A stretch of 64,000 bases of DNA from Leptotrichia buccalis C-1013-b (GCF_000023905.1 NC_013192.1:1364001-1428000); one strand, 5' to 3'. Shown: positions 8,169 to 18,284, counted from the first letter of the stretch. The notes: generated by a model not told the origin, from the letters alone. Made by a program: numbers and translations.

Positions 8169-8792
8169 CTAATTCTTTATTAAGTCTTCCGAAATTTCAT
8201 CATCTGGAACATACTTTGTCATAAATTTAGTTTCTCTTTCTGCCGTTTTAAAAAATCTCTGTAAAACATCTTTTGCAATATTGTCGTATATTTTTATATC
8301 CAGCTTTTCTGATAATTCCTTCTGTAATTCAAAATACGGTGGCATATCGTCTCCATAAGCATCTTCAAATTGCTCTTGTCCTTTAGGTTCTGATTCTTCC
8401 ACCTTTTTTTCAAGGGCTTCAAGATTTTCCAAATATTTCCTGTCTGCATAATTTAACCAGAAATTTGCACAATTCAGCAATAATTCAAACCATTCCACCA
8501 AATTTTCAGCAATTCTCCCACACTCAAGCGGAAAATCAAAGCAAACATATCCAATACTGCCATCTTCCAGCAAAATATAAGCTCCAGCTCCACCATCTTC
8601 GGCCAAAACTTTTCCATCAATATTAAATTCATAATCTGGATATTCCTCTTTTACTGATGTCAATTCTTTAAACTCCAATGCAAATAATGCTTCTGTTTTT
8701 TCTCTCAGTTCATCATTTTCTAAAATCATTTTAAATAACTCATTTTGAGTATATTTTTTATTTCTTGTCAATTTTTCTGTATTATCAAACAT
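8169..8792 (-). CDS. Uncharacterised acidic protein, SMI1/KNR4-like in style
   Basis: About 207 residues, acidic, with no signal peptide or membrane segment. The middle (EDGGAGAYILLEDGSIGYVCF, then AENLVEWFELLLNC) resembles the strand-turn-strand plus helix seen in SUKH/SMI1-type proteins, but I cannot confirm the fold. The start is ATG 8792, 6 nt after GGAGAA; an ATG at 8804 overlaps that site. It begins 14 bp after the stop of the methyltransferase gene, so the two probably form an operon. Confidence 0.6.
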   Translation of the reverse strand: MFDNTEKLTRNKKYTQNELFKMILENDELREKTEALFALEFKELTSVKEEYPDYEFNIDGKVLAEDGGAGAYILLEDGSIGYVCFDFPLECGRIAENLVEWFELLLNCANFWLNYADRKYLENLEALEKKVEESEPKGQEQFEDAYGDDMPPYFELQKELSEKLDIKIYDNIAKDVLQRFFKTAERETKFMTKYVPDDEISEDLIKN

Positions 8793-8805
8793 AAACTTCT
8801 CCATT

Positions 8806-9576
8806 CTACAAACTCTCCAATTTCTCCCTCATCTTATACAAAAATATCCCTGTCGCTACACTCACATTCAATGATTCTATATTCCCATAAATTGGAATAA
8901 TCGCCTTTATATCAGAATTTTCTATCAGATATTCAGACACTCCGCCACCTTCGTGTCCAAAAATAAATGCATTATTTTCCCTCAATTCAATTTTTTCATA
9001 GGAAATTGAATCTTCGTGTAAAGCAGTCGCTATTTTTAAATAATTTTTATTATTCAAAAATTCCACAATTTTTTCAGGTGTTTCATAAATTATGTTTAAC
9101 TTGAAAATTCCGCTCATTGTAGCACGTACTGTCTTTGGATTATAAACATCTACTGAACCCTTTGTCAGAATTAAATTCTGAAAGTTTGCGGCAATCATTG
9201 TTCTAATGATAGTTCCGGCATTTCCTGGATCCTGAATATCATCCAGAATTACAACATCACCCTGTATATCCTCAATTGTATTTAAATTTTTAGAATACAG
9301 GAATATTATTCCCTGACTATTTTCCTGAGTTGAAACTTCATCAAACAGATTATCCTTCAAAATTGTCAAGTTATCATGCTTAGAAATTTTATATTTTTCA
9401 TCAAAATATTCAAATTTCGATTCCTTTACAATAATTTTATTAAAATTAATATTCTCATTTAAAAACTTTTCCCCTTCAGCCTTAAAAATACTGTTTTCAT
9501 CACGATACTTCTTTTTATCCAGCTTTTTTAACAATTTATAAAATTTGTTATCTGGACTTGCTATTACATCTCTCAT
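8806..9576 (-). CDS. SpoU/TrmH-family RNA 2'-O-methyltransferase
   Basis: SPOUT-fold methyltransferase that places 2'-O-methyl groups on rRNA or tRNA using SAM. The N-terminal substrate-binding domain (SPDNKFYKLLKKLDKKKYR) is followed by the catalytic SpoU domain with the three family motifs DDIQDPGNAGTIIRT, FIFGHEGGGVSE and IPIYGNIESLNVSVATGI, which form the trefoil knot. At 256 residues it matches the RlmB/YsgA/TsnR group. The exact target nucleotide cannot be told from sequence. Confidence 0.9.
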   Translation of the reverse strand: MRDVIASPDNKFYKLLKKLDKKKYRDENSIFKAEGEKFLNENINFNKIIVKESKFEYFDEKYKISKHDNLTILKDNLFDEVSTQENSQGIIFLYSKNLNTIEDIQGDVVILDDIQDPGNAGTIIRTMIAANFQNLILTKGSVDVYNPKTVRATMSGIFKLNIIYETPEKIVEFLNNKNYLKIATALHEDSISYEKIELRENNAFIFGHEGGGVSEYLIENSDIKAIIPIYGNIESLNVSVATGIFLYKMREKLESL

Positions 9577-9688
9577 TTTTTATTTTTTCACTTTCTACTT
9601 ATTTAAAAGTACAAAAATCCCAATCTATTCAATTCATAAAGCTCAATTTTAGAGGGATTTCTGTATAATTTAAAATATTTATATTTAA

Positions 9689-11641
9689 TTATTGTTCACA
9701 ACTGTCTGTGTATTTATAAATTTTATTTTTATCTTTTATTATATCTTCACCATCTATAGTAAATGCAGCAAAACTTTCAACGTCTGCACCTTTAACTTCC
9801 TTAGTTCCACAATATACTTTATTTTTATCTTTTGCATAACCTGCCATATATTGTACAAATGATGGAATATCAGCATTTTCAACTTTAGATAAAATATTAT
9901 TTGGAGTTAATTTAGCTAATCCATTAAAATAATAAACTCCATTTTTATCTTGAAAATAACCAGTATAATTTGAATTAATTAATTCATAAAAACCGTTATT
10001 AGAATATTTAAAGGTCTTGCTGTCAAAGTTTAAAGGCATTATTTCATATTTTTCATTTCCAATTTTCCCTTTCAAATAATAAACATTATTTTTATCTTTT
10101 ATGAAAGAAACAAAATCTTCATGATTTTTAAATACAAATTTGTTTCCAACAAACTCCAATCCATCTGGACTTACACCGTTTATTTTATTTCCATAATAAT
10201 AAACATTGTTTTTGTCTTTTGAAAATTCATCATTCAAAACCTTAAAACTGTTTCTATCTGCATCCGCTATTTTTTTCAAGCCCATTTTATACAATTCATT
10301 TTCGTAATACACATTATTTTTATCATGGAAATAATTTTCCCAGTAATCAAATATTTCAAAAGTTTTAGAATCTACTTTAGGATTTTTTACTGCAACTACT
10401 TTTACACTTTTCAGTTTATCAGTTTTTTCATCATATACTGTAACAAGTTTATATATATTTTTACTATCACTCAAAAAATTAAGTGGTATATTTCGTCTAT
10501 TAACAAGCCTTACAACTTTAAAGCCATTTGGGCTTATATCATTTAGTTTTCTTCCTCTATAATAAACATTTTTTTTATCATATGAAAAATCTTCATCTTC
10601 TACAATAGTAAAACTATTTTTATCTACATCTTGTAATTGGATAACATCCATTCTTGTATAATAAATATTATTTTTATCTTTAGAATAATTGCTATCTTTC
10701 ATTACTTCAAAAGTATCTTTATCAGCGTTTTTTATTATAAGATACCCAGTTTCTTTGTATGGTGTTATGGCATATATGTTTTCATTATCTTTTCCATAAA
10801 TAATCGTACTTGAATTACTTGAATTATTTTTTATTATTTCAAATTCTTCAGGATTTTTTATACCTAATTTTTCTCCAGAATAAAATATTTCATTTCCATT
10901 TTTAACCAAATCATTATCCAAAACTTTAAAATCTTTTTCATTTATTTTCCCAAGATTTTTAACATCTCCAAAGTAATAATACAGGTTATTCTTATCTCTG
11001 GCGTAATTTGTTCCAGAAACTTCCTTAAAAGTTTGGGGATCTGCACCTTTTACAATGTCTAATCCAGCATACACATTTTTATCATCTTTGGAATATGATC
11101 CGTCTGAAATCACCTTAAATGTTTTTGGATTCGCACCTTCAATTTTTTCTCCTGAATAATAGACTGCATTTTTGTCTTTTGCATAACTACGGTCTCCTTC
11201 CAGAACCACAAACGAATTTACATCTGCATTTAAAATTTTATCTGAATCATAGAATACATTTTTATCATCTTTTGAATAATATTGACTCAAAACTTTTATT
11301 GTTTTGGGATTTGCCCCGTTTATTTTCCGAATCCATTCGTTAATTGGACTGTAAACATTATTTTTATCTTTTGAATAATTGTTTGGTAGCACTTCAAAAG
11401 TTTTAATGTCCACATCTTCAAATGATTTATTTCCCAGAAAATAAACGCTTTTATTATCTTTTGCATATTTATCATTCAATATTTTAAATGTATTCAAATC
11501 CACATTTTCAACTTTAAATCCTGTTTCATCTTCTTTAGAAAATTTATAATAAATTTCATTATCCTTTTTCACATATTCTGCCATTCCTAAATTAGCTAAA
11601 ATAAACACCCCTAATAAAACTTTAAAAAATTTTCTTTTCAT
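9689..11641 (-). CDS. Secreted DKNYY-repeat protein 1
   Basis: Signal peptide (MKRKFFKVLLGVFILANLG) followed by some fifteen repeats of about 40 residues built around YSKDKNNVYY-type cores alternating with ADxxTFxVL segments, the hallmark of the DKNYY family (known only as repeats of unknown function). The repeats run to the end, with two C-terminal cysteines in this copy. The chosen ATG lies 6 nt after GGAGGA; an in-frame ATG at 11680 would put the signal sequence internal. It is the first of three tandem paralogues and is probably periplasmic or surface exposed. Confidence 0.88.
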   Translation of the reverse strand: MKRKFFKVLLGVFILANLGMAEYVKKDNEIYYKFSKEDETGFKVENVDLNTFKILNDKYAKDNKSVYFLGNKSFEDVDIKTFEVLPNNYSKDKNNVYSPINEWIRKINGANPKTIKVLSQYYSKDDKNVFYDSDKILNADVNSFVVLEGDRSYAKDKNAVYYSGEKIEGANPKTFKVISDGSYSKDDKNVYAGLDIVKGADPQTFKEVSGTNYARDKNNLYYYFGDVKNLGKINEKDFKVLDNDLVKNGNEIFYSGEKLGIKNPEEFEIIKNNSSNSSTIIYGKDNENIYAITPYKETGYLIIKNADKDTFEVMKDSNYSKDKNNIYYTRMDVIQLQDVDKNSFTIVEDEDFSYDKKNVYYRGRKLNDISPNGFKVVRLVNRRNIPLNFLSDSKNIYKLVTVYDEKTDKLKSVKVVAVKNPKVDSKTFEIFDYWENYFHDKNNVYYENELYKMGLKKIADADRNSFKVLNDEFSKDKNNVYYYGNKINGVSPDGLEFVGNKFVFKNHEDFVSFIKDKNNVYYLKGKIGNEKYEIMPLNFDSKTFKYSNNGFYELINSNYTGYFQDKNGVYYFNGLAKLTPNNILSKVENADIPSFVQYMAGYAKDKNKVYCGTKEVKGADVESFAAFTIDGEDIIKDKNKIYKYTDSCEQ

Positions 11642-11816
11642 AAAAATTCCTCCAAATCTTTTTACAAATAATTTATTCAATAAATGTTTAAAAATATTTA
11701 AAACTCTTCAAAATTGAACTAGATAATTAAAAAGAATTTTAGTAGAATAATTATGATTTCTAAATTCTTTTTCAAAGCAGTTTTATCAAAATATAAATCA
11801 AAATAATTTTAATTTT

Positions 11817-14024
11817 TTATTCACAACCATTTTCATAAATTCTATTCTTATCTTTAACTACAATTCTATCATCCGTATAAAATATAACAAAACTTTCTGC
11901 ATCCGCCTCTTCAATTTCCTTATTTTTACAATACACCCTATTCTTATCTTTTGAATAACCAAATTGAAGTTCCCTGAATGTCGGAATATCTACGCCTTCT
12001 ATTTTAAAAAACAGTTTATTTTGAATATTCTCATTTTTCTTTGTGTCCAATGTTTCCAAATTTGAATAATCAAAATAATAGATTCCATTTTTATCTTTAA
12101 AATATCCGCTACGTTTATGAACAGGCTTAAAGGAACTGCTGTCAAAATTTAAAGGTATAAGTTTATATTTTTTTTCTTCATTTTTAGCTTTCAAGAAATA
12201 AACATTATTTTTATTTTTAAAAATTATAGCATTTTCATCTAAAATTTCAAATCCATCAGAATTTACGCCTTCCAATTTATTTCCATTATAAAAAACATTC
12301 TTATTATCTTTTCCAAAATTTGCTTCAAGACTTATAAAACTATTCCTATCTGTACCTTCTAACCTTTTTAGCGCCTTGTAATCTGCATCATAATAATAAA
12401 TATTACTTTTATCCCTATAATAATTTGTAAAAAACTTTTTCACTGATTCAAAACTTGTAATATCTACTTTTGGATTTTTCACAGCAACCAGTTTAGTTTT
12501 TACAATTTCATCAGTATCTTCATCAAAAATAGTAATCAACTTATATAAATTTTTATTATCAGCCAAAAAATAAAAGGATTCATTTTGATTATTCAAATTT
12601 ATAATTTTAAATCCATCAGAATTTATCCCATTTATTTTCTTTCCCCTAAAATAAACATTATTCTTGTCATAAGAAAAGTCAACTTCTTCCGTAATTATAA
12701 CAAAACTACCCTTATCAGCACCTTCTAGCTTTATAATATTATCCCTTGTAAAATAAATATTATTTTTATCTTTTGTATACATGCTGTTTTCCATTACTTC
12801 AAAAGAATTTACGTCTGCATTTTTTATTACTTTACTTGAATAAGTTTTATCAAATTTTGAAATTGCATATACATTTTTATCATCTTTTCCGTAAATTAAA
12901 TTTGGGAAGTTATAATATTTGCTCAAAATTATTTCAAAAGTTTCTGGACTTTTTATATTTAATTTTTTCCCTTCTGCAAAAATTTTATTCCCATTTTTTA
13001 TCAAGTCAACTCCATCAGAATACAAAATTTTAAGATTTTTATTATCAATTTTATCAATTTTCACTTCCTGATAGTAAAGATTATTTTTATCCTTTGAATA
13101 ATAATCTGTTCCAGAAAGCCTTTCAAAAGTTTTCAAATCAGCCTCTTTTATTTTCCGTCCTCCTATAAAGACACTGTTTCTATCTTTTGAATACATCTGA
13201 ACAAGATTGTTAGGCTCTAAAATTATTTCAAAAGATTTTGCATCAGCTCCCTTTAGTTTTTCGCCAAGATAGTAGACATTATTTTTATCTTTTCCATAAG
13301 ATGCATTTTCTTCCATCACTTCAAAAGTAGTCGCATCGGCATTTTCTATTTTTTGACCAAAATTCAGAAATACATTTTTATCATCCTTCAAATAAACCTG
13401 ATTTAATATTTTTATCGTATCAGGATTCGCATCTTTTATTTTATCAGAGCCACTGTACACATTATTCTTGTCTTTTGCGTAATAATCAGGCATTATTATC
13501 TGAAATGTACTTTTATCAACATCATATATCGGCGTTCCAGCATAATAGATATTATACTTGTCCTTTGAATAACCTTGATCAATTACCTCAAAACTATTCA
13601 AATCCTGAACATACTCAACTTCAAAAAAACTTCCTCCAATATACAATTTGCCATTATTTCTGAAATACAAAAGTTTGTCCTTATTTTTATAAAGTTTGAA
13701 ATCTTTCGGATTTATCTCCATTTTTTCATCATACTTATAAATATATTTTTTATCTTTTCCATTAACTTCCCCAATTACCTGAAAAGTCTTAACATCAGCA
13801 CCTTCTAACTTCTTATCAAAATAAAAAACACTTTTCCCATCTTTCCCATAAACATCATTTAATTTTACGAATGTCTTAAAATCCGCATTTTCTACTTTTC
13901 TCTCATCAGCCTGCTCCGTTTCATCCTTATAGTAAACAGCATTATCTTTTTTTATATATTCAGCCATTCCCAGATTTGCCACAAGAAAGACAAGCATTAC
14001 AATTTTAGAAAGTTTACTTTTCAT
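11817..14024 (-). CDS. Secreted DKNYY-repeat protein 2
   Basis: 735 residues from the ATG that follows GGAGGA. Signal peptide (MKSKLSKIVMLVFLVANLG), then about sixteen DKNYY units such as YSKDKYNIYYAG, YAKDKNNVYS and YGKDKNNVYYLG. The first 70 and last 60 residues are very close to those of protein 3, and the spacer after the stop is also conserved, so the whole transcription unit was duplicated. An internal LLYFRNNGKLYIGG unit departs from the consensus. The pattern suggests a repetitive beta-solenoid or propeller-like surface protein; this is inference. Confidence 0.88.
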   Translation of the reverse strand: MKSKLSKIVMLVFLVANLGMAEYIKKDNAVYYKDETEQADERKVENADFKTFVKLNDVYGKDGKSVFYFDKKLEGADVKTFQVIGEVNGKDKKYIYKYDEKMEINPKDFKLYKNKDKLLYFRNNGKLYIGGSFFEVEYVQDLNSFEVIDQGYSKDKYNIYYAGTPIYDVDKSTFQIIMPDYYAKDKNNVYSGSDKIKDANPDTIKILNQVYLKDDKNVFLNFGQKIENADATTFEVMEENASYGKDKNNVYYLGEKLKGADAKSFEIILEPNNLVQMYSKDRNSVFIGGRKIKEADLKTFERLSGTDYYSKDKNNLYYQEVKIDKIDNKNLKILYSDGVDLIKNGNKIFAEGKKLNIKSPETFEIILSKYYNFPNLIYGKDDKNVYAISKFDKTYSSKVIKNADVNSFEVMENSMYTKDKNNIYFTRDNIIKLEGADKGSFVIITEEVDFSYDKNNVYFRGKKINGINSDGFKIINLNNQNESFYFLADNKNLYKLITIFDEDTDEIVKTKLVAVKNPKVDITSFESVKKFFTNYYRDKSNIYYYDADYKALKRLEGTDRNSFISLEANFGKDNKNVFYNGNKLEGVNSDGFEILDENAIIFKNKNNVYFLKAKNEEKKYKLIPLNFDSSSFKPVHKRSGYFKDKNGIYYFDYSNLETLDTKKNENIQNKLFFKIEGVDIPTFRELQFGYSKDKNRVYCKNKEIEEADAESFVIFYTDDRIVVKDKNRIYENGCE

Positions 14025-14198
14025 AAAATTTCCTCCAAATCCTTTTACAAATAATTTATTCGACAAACACTTAGAAATATTTAAAACTCTTCAAATTTGA
14101 ATCAGATAATTAAAAAGAATTTTAGAAAGATAATTATGATTTCTAAATTCTGTTTTAAAGTAATCTTACTAAAATATAAATAAAATAATTTTTACTTG

Positions 14199-16385
14199 TC
14201 ACTCACAATCATTTTCATAAGTCCTATTTTTATCCTTAACTACAACTCCCTCATCTTCCAGCACGACAGTAAAGCTTGGTACATCCACCCCTTTAAATTC
14301 CTTATCTTCACAATAAACTCTATTCTTATCTTTTGAATAACCATATCCAAATGCTTTAAATGTTGGAATATCAGCTCCTTCGAGTTTAATAAAAGCATTT
14401 TGCACATTCTTCGATTCCGAATTTAACAGTTTGCCATAATCAAGATAATAAATTCCATTTTTATCTTTAAAATAATTACTTGTATCCTTATTCGCTATAT
14501 CAAATGAAGCACTGTCAAAATTTAAAGGTACTATCTCATAATCTCCTTCTCCAGTTTCATCTTTCAAAAAATATACACCATTTTTATTTTTTGCAATATC
14601 TGGACCAACAAATTTAAATCCTTCTGAGCTGATATTTCTAATTTGCTTCCCAAGATAATAGACATTTTTATTATCTTTTGCGAAAAAATTATCCATTTCA
14701 ACAAAGCTGTTTCTATCACCACCATCGACCTTTCTCAGTTCTTTTTTATTCATATCATAATAAAAAACGCTGTCCTTGTCTTTATAATAACTTCCCGTAT
14801 CTTCTTTAACAATCTCAAAACTCGGAGCATCTACTTTTACATTCGTTACAATAACCAATTTTGTATTTTTCAATTTATACGTTTCAGGATCAAATTCATA
14901 AATAAATTTATATAAATTTTTACTATCTGTCAATAGTGCAAATGTTACAGAATCCCCAGAATTAACAGCTAAATCAATTATTTTAAATCCTTTTGGACTT
15001 ATTCCATCTATCTTTTTCCCATAAAAATACACACTGTTCTTATCGTATGAAAAGCCATTTTTTCCGATAGTAAAACTGTCTTTATCTACATCTTTTATTT
15101 TTACAACATCAGAATGGGTAAAATAAATATTATTTTTATCTCGTGAATATGCACCTATTTCCATTATTTCAAAAGAGTTTATATCCGCATCTTTTATTAC
15201 TTTACTACGAATTTTTTGTCCATTTCCTATAATTACATATATATTTTTGTCATTTTTTCCATAAATTATATTTGGATTATTGTAATAATCATTTTTTATT
15301 ATTTTAAAATTTTCTGGATTTTCTATATCAAGCCTATTTCCATTAGCATAAATTCTGTTTCCATTTATTATAATACCAAAGATTCCTGCACTCATAATTT
15401 TTAAGTTATCTTTAATTTCATCAATTTTCTTCCCAGAATAATATAAATGCTTTTTATCCTTTGAATAAGACGGTTTTTCTTTTATAATTTCAAAAGTCTC
15501 TGGATTAGCTCCCTCTATAATGTATGTTTCCAAATAAACATTATTCTTATCTTTTGAGTAATGATTAAAAAATTCTTCTGAAATTACCTGAAAAGTTTTT
15601 ACATCGGCTTTTTTTATTTTTTCTCCCATTAAATACACATTGTTTTTATCTTTTCCGTAGTATTGTCCTAATGCTTCAAAAGACTTAACATCCGCATTTT
15701 TAAGTGTATTACTAAAAGAAAAATTTGAAAAAACAGTTTTATCGTCTTTTACATATGCAATATTCAAAACTTTTATTGTTTTGGGATTTGCTCCTTTAAT
15801 TTTTTTATGTCCTGAATACACGCTATTTTTATCTTTAGCGTAGTAATTTGGCATTATTATCTGAAAAGTATCCATATCCACATCAGACAAAGTTACGCCA
15901 CCATAATAAATATTATGTTTATCTTTTGAATATTCATCATCCAGTATTTCAAAAGTATCTAAATCTTCCACAGTAGTATTTTCTAAAAATGTACCTGCCT
16001 CGTATAATTTCCCGTTATTTCTAAAATATCTTATTTTATCTTTATTTTTATAAAGTTGAAAATCTTTCGGATTTACTTCCATTTTTTCATCATACCGATA
16101 AATATATTTCTTATCTTTTCCCAATTCATCGCTAATCGCTTGAAACGTCTTAACATCAGCATTATCTAGTTTTCTATCCTCATAAAAAACATTTTTACTA
16201 TCTTTTCCATAAATCTTATTCAGCTCTACAAATGTCTTAAAATCGGCATCATTTACCTTTTTCTCATCAGATTGCCATATTTCATCCTTATAGTAAACAG
16301 CATTATTTTTTTTTATATATTCAGCCATTCCCAGATTTGCCACAAGAAAGACAAAAATTACAATTTTAGAAAGTCTGCTTTTCAT
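14199..16385 (-). CDS. Secreted DKNYY-repeat protein 3
   Basis: 728 residues starting MKSRLSKIVIFVFLVANLG with a GGAGGA site 5-6 nt before the ATG. DKNYY units fill the rest (YAKDKNSVYSGHKK, YGKDKNNVYLMGEK, YSRDKNNIYFTHSD, FSYDKNSVYFYGKK). It is closest to protein 2, with which it shares KYIYRYDEKME and the RYFRNNGKLY unit. It begins 36 bp after the HIT-protein gene and is the promoter-proximal member of the three. The family is uncharacterised; a fourth, decayed copy lies at 24755. Confidence 0.88.
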   Translation of the reverse strand: MKSRLSKIVIFVFLVANLGMAEYIKKNNAVYYKDEIWQSDEKKVNDADFKTFVELNKIYGKDSKNVFYEDRKLDNADVKTFQAISDELGKDKKYIYRYDEKMEVNPKDFQLYKNKDKIRYFRNNGKLYEAGTFLENTTVEDLDTFEILDDEYSKDKHNIYYGGVTLSDVDMDTFQIIMPNYYAKDKNSVYSGHKKIKGANPKTIKVLNIAYVKDDKTVFSNFSFSNTLKNADVKSFEALGQYYGKDKNNVYLMGEKIKKADVKTFQVISEEFFNHYSKDKNNVYLETYIIEGANPETFEIIKEKPSYSKDKKHLYYSGKKIDEIKDNLKIMSAGIFGIIINGNRIYANGNRLDIENPENFKIIKNDYYNNPNIIYGKNDKNIYVIIGNGQKIRSKVIKDADINSFEIMEIGAYSRDKNNIYFTHSDVVKIKDVDKDSFTIGKNGFSYDKNSVYFYGKKIDGISPKGFKIIDLAVNSGDSVTFALLTDSKNLYKFIYEFDPETYKLKNTKLVIVTNVKVDAPSFEIVKEDTGSYYKDKDSVFYYDMNKKELRKVDGGDRNSFVEMDNFFAKDNKNVYYLGKQIRNISSEGFKFVGPDIAKNKNGVYFLKDETGEGDYEIVPLNFDSASFDIANKDTSNYFKDKNGIYYLDYGKLLNSESKNVQNAFIKLEGADIPTFKAFGYGYSKDKNRVYCEDKEFKGVDVPSFTVVLEDEGVVVKDKNRTYENDCE

Positions 16386-16421
16386 GCACTTCCTCCATAA
16401 TTTTAGAAAATTTTACTATTT

Positions 16422-16763
16422 TTATTTCAATGTAACTGGCAATTTTTCTCCACCTAAAATATGGTAATGAATATGATAAACTTCCTGTCCGCCATTGTCC
16501 CCAATGTTAGTTATAACTCTATATCCATCTTTATCTAATTCCAAAATTCTAGCCACTTTAGCCACAGTCAGCTGCAATTTACCAAGCAGTAAAGCATCTT
16601 CCTCAGTTGCCGCATCTAAATTTTTAATTTCCTTTTTTGGAATTACAAGCACGTGAACTTTTGCTGCTGGATTTATATCATGAAAAGCCAAGAACTCATC
16701 ATCTTCATATACAATATTTGCTGGTATTTCCTTATCTATTATCTTTTTAAAAATTGTTGACAT
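16422..16763 (-). CDS. HIT-family nucleotide hydrolase
   Basis: 113-residue histidine-triad protein of the Hint branch, which hydrolyses nucleoside phosphoramidates such as AMP-lysine. The triad is HIHYHILGG near the C-terminus; N-terminal features are STIFKKIIDKEIPANIVYED and DINPAAKVHVLVIPK. The start is ATG 16763 with AAGGAAG upstream; a GTG three codons earlier overlaps the ribosome site. Usual family length. Confidence 0.93.
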   Translation of the reverse strand: MSTIFKKIIDKEIPANIVYEDDEFLAFHDINPAAKVHVLVIPKKEIKNLDAATEEDALLLGKLQLTVAKVARILELDKDGYRVITNIGDNGGQEVYHIHYHILGGEKLPVTLK

Positions 16764-16853
16764 AAAAATCACTTCCTTATTTTATTTTTTAAATATTTTT
16801 TTTAATAGATGTATTCAAAAACTCAATGTTTTTTTATTTTAATAAGGGGTCAA

Positions 16854-16871
16854 GACCCCTTGCTTCATAAT
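16854..16871. repeat. Perfect GC-rich palindrome
   Basis: AAGGGGTC, a 2-nt loop, GACCCCTT: an 8-bp perfect stem in a very AT-rich spacer between the HIT gene and rpiB. There is no adjoining T-run, so it is not a classical intrinsic terminator; it could be a terminator-like or processing hairpin. Confidence 0.6.
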
Positions 16872-16967
16872 ATTTGTTTTGTTTTATTAAATTCTAATAA
16901 TTTCCGAACAAGTCTAATAAATATTTAGTAATAAATTTAATTAGAATTTTTTAAGATATTTTATAAA

Positions 16968-17396
16968 TTACAATTCTATTTTTCCGACTCTTTTAGCATG
17001 TCTGCCACCTTCAAATTCTGTATTTACAAATGCTTCAACACAAGCCAGCCCTAAATCTTCACCTAAAACTCTCGCTCCTAACGCTATAATATTTGCATCA
17101 TTGTGAAGTCTTGAAAGTTTTGCTGTATATTCATTGTGGCAAAGAGCCGCACGAATTCCCTTTATTTTATTTGCAGCAATAGAAATTCCTATTCCAGTTC
17201 CACAAATCAAAATTCCAAATTTTGCTTCTCCATTAAGTACTTTTTCACTAACTTTTTTCGCAATATCAGGATAATCCACCGAATCTAATGTATCAGTTCC
17301 TACATTCATAATTTCATACCCTTTGCTTCTCAATTCTTCCATAAGTTTATTTTTAAATTCTACTCCCGCATGGTCATTTCCAATTGCTATTTTCAC
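16968..17396 (-). CDS. rpiB: Ribose-5-phosphate isomerase B
   Basis: Interconverts ribose-5-phosphate and ribulose-5-phosphate in the non-oxidative pentose phosphate pathway. RpiB/LacAB family features: GNDHAGVEFK at the N-terminus, CGTGIGISIAANK with the catalytic cysteine and phosphate loop, and AALCHNEYTAKLSRLHNDANI with the acid-base His. The length of 142 residues is typical. It starts with GTG, 8 nt after AGAGG. The gap to the upstream thioesterase gene is 24 bp, so the two are probably one operon. Confidence 0.94.
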   Translation of the reverse strand: MKIAIGNDHAGVEFKNKLMEELRSKGYEIMNVGTDTLDSVDYPDIAKKVSEKVLNGEAKFGILICGTGIGISIAANKIKGIRAALCHNEYTAKLSRLHNDANIIALGARVLGEDLGLACVEAFVNTEFEGGRHAKRVGKIEL

Positions 17397-17420
17397 TTGT
17401 AAAACCTCTTTTCTTTTTTA

Positions 17421-17828
17421 TTATTTAGTAATTTTTTTCAGCAATTCATTTGAAATTCTTTTTAATTTCCCGTTTTCATCCACAAAAACATTTACAGTTT
17501 CAGCTTTTGCCTTTAAAACATTTTCCAAATTATACATTTCATACGAAAATTTGATTTTAATATTATTAATTTCTTCAATTTTCACAAAAATTTCGATTTC
17601 CTCATCATACTGTGCCGAATTAACATATTCAATATTTAAAGTTTTTACTGGCAATATAAAACCCATATCTTCCATATTCTTATATGGAAAAACATCTCTA
17701 AAATATTCAGTTCGTGCCATTTCCATCCATTTCAGATAATTTGAATGATAAACAACTCCCATTTTATCAGTATCATAATAATAAACTCTAAGTTTAAAGC
17801 TCTTCTTTTTCAAATTGGAAGTTTTCAT
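17421..17828 (-). CDS. YbgC/FadM-family acyl-CoA thioesterase
   Basis: Hot-dog fold 4-hydroxybenzoyl-CoA thioesterase family member, 135 residues. The active-site region YYYDTDKMGVVYHSNYLKWM contains the catalytic Asp (DTDKMGVVYH) typical of YbgC; MEMARTEYF follows. It hydrolyses acyl-CoA thioesters; in proteobacteria YbgC associates with the Tol-Pal locus, which is not seen here. It is clustered with rpiB and khpA. Confidence 0.88.
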   Translation of the reverse strand: MKTSNLKKKSFKLRVYYYDTDKMGVVYHSNYLKWMEMARTEYFRDVFPYKNMEDMGFILPVKTLNIEYVNSAQYDEEIEIFVKIEEINNIKIKFSYEMYNLENVLKAKAETVNVFVDENGKLKRISNELLKKITK

Positions 17829-17883
17829 AAATTTACTCCTTATTTTGTCAAAATTATTCTAAAAATAATAAAAATTTACCAAC

Positions 17884-18126
17884 TTACATTTCCTTAACTT
17901 CAATTTTTACACTTTTTCTGTCTTTTTTTCCAATTGAAGACATAAGAACTCTAAGAGCAGTGATAATTCTCCCATTTTTACCAATAATTTTCCCCATATC
18001 ATCTCTCATTACATTAATCGTAATGTCCACAAATTTTCCTTTTTCATTACTCTCAACTGTATAATTTTCAGTCGAATCCAACAGATTCTCAACCCAAAAA
18101 TCTACTGTTTCAAAATATTTACTCAT
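17884..18126 (-). CDS. khpA: KhpA, KH-domain RNA-binding protein
   Basis: 80-residue single type II KH domain with the GXXG loop in IIGKNGRIITALR (residues ~48-60) and the closing strand KSVKIEVKEM. KhpA forms a heterodimer with KhpB/Jag and binds many RNAs, affecting cell size and division in several bacteria. ATG 18126 follows GGAGGG by about 10 nt; a longer frame reaches 18195 but lacks a site and adds a basic tail not found in the family. It is divergent from the ttcA-like gene. Confidence 0.87.
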   Translation of the reverse strand: MSKYFETVDFWVENLLDSTENYTVESNEKGKFVDITINVMRDDMGKIIGKNGRIITALRVLMSSIGKKDRKSVKIEVKEM

Positions 18127-18219
18127 TCTAATTTTTCCCTCCATAATTTTTTGATTTCTTATACTAATTATACCATATTTCAATCTTCTTACCAAATTTT
18201 GTTTTTAAATTTTTTACAC

Positions 18220-18248
18220 TTGACAATCCCCAAAAAACTTGATACAGT
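18220..18248 (+). promoter_or_regulatory. Putative promoter of the ttcA-like gene 1
   Basis: Perfect -35 TTGACA, 17-nt spacer, weaker -10 TACAGT, 36 nt before the ATG. Confidence 0.5.
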
Positions 18249-18284
18249 CTATAAAGATACAAATTTAAAAAGGAGTTACAAATA

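Noticed and set aside
12773-13808. Plus-strand frames rich in Leu, His and Phe opposite the DKNYY genes
   Set aside because: Shadows of the repetitive minus-strand coding sequence; no ribosome sites.
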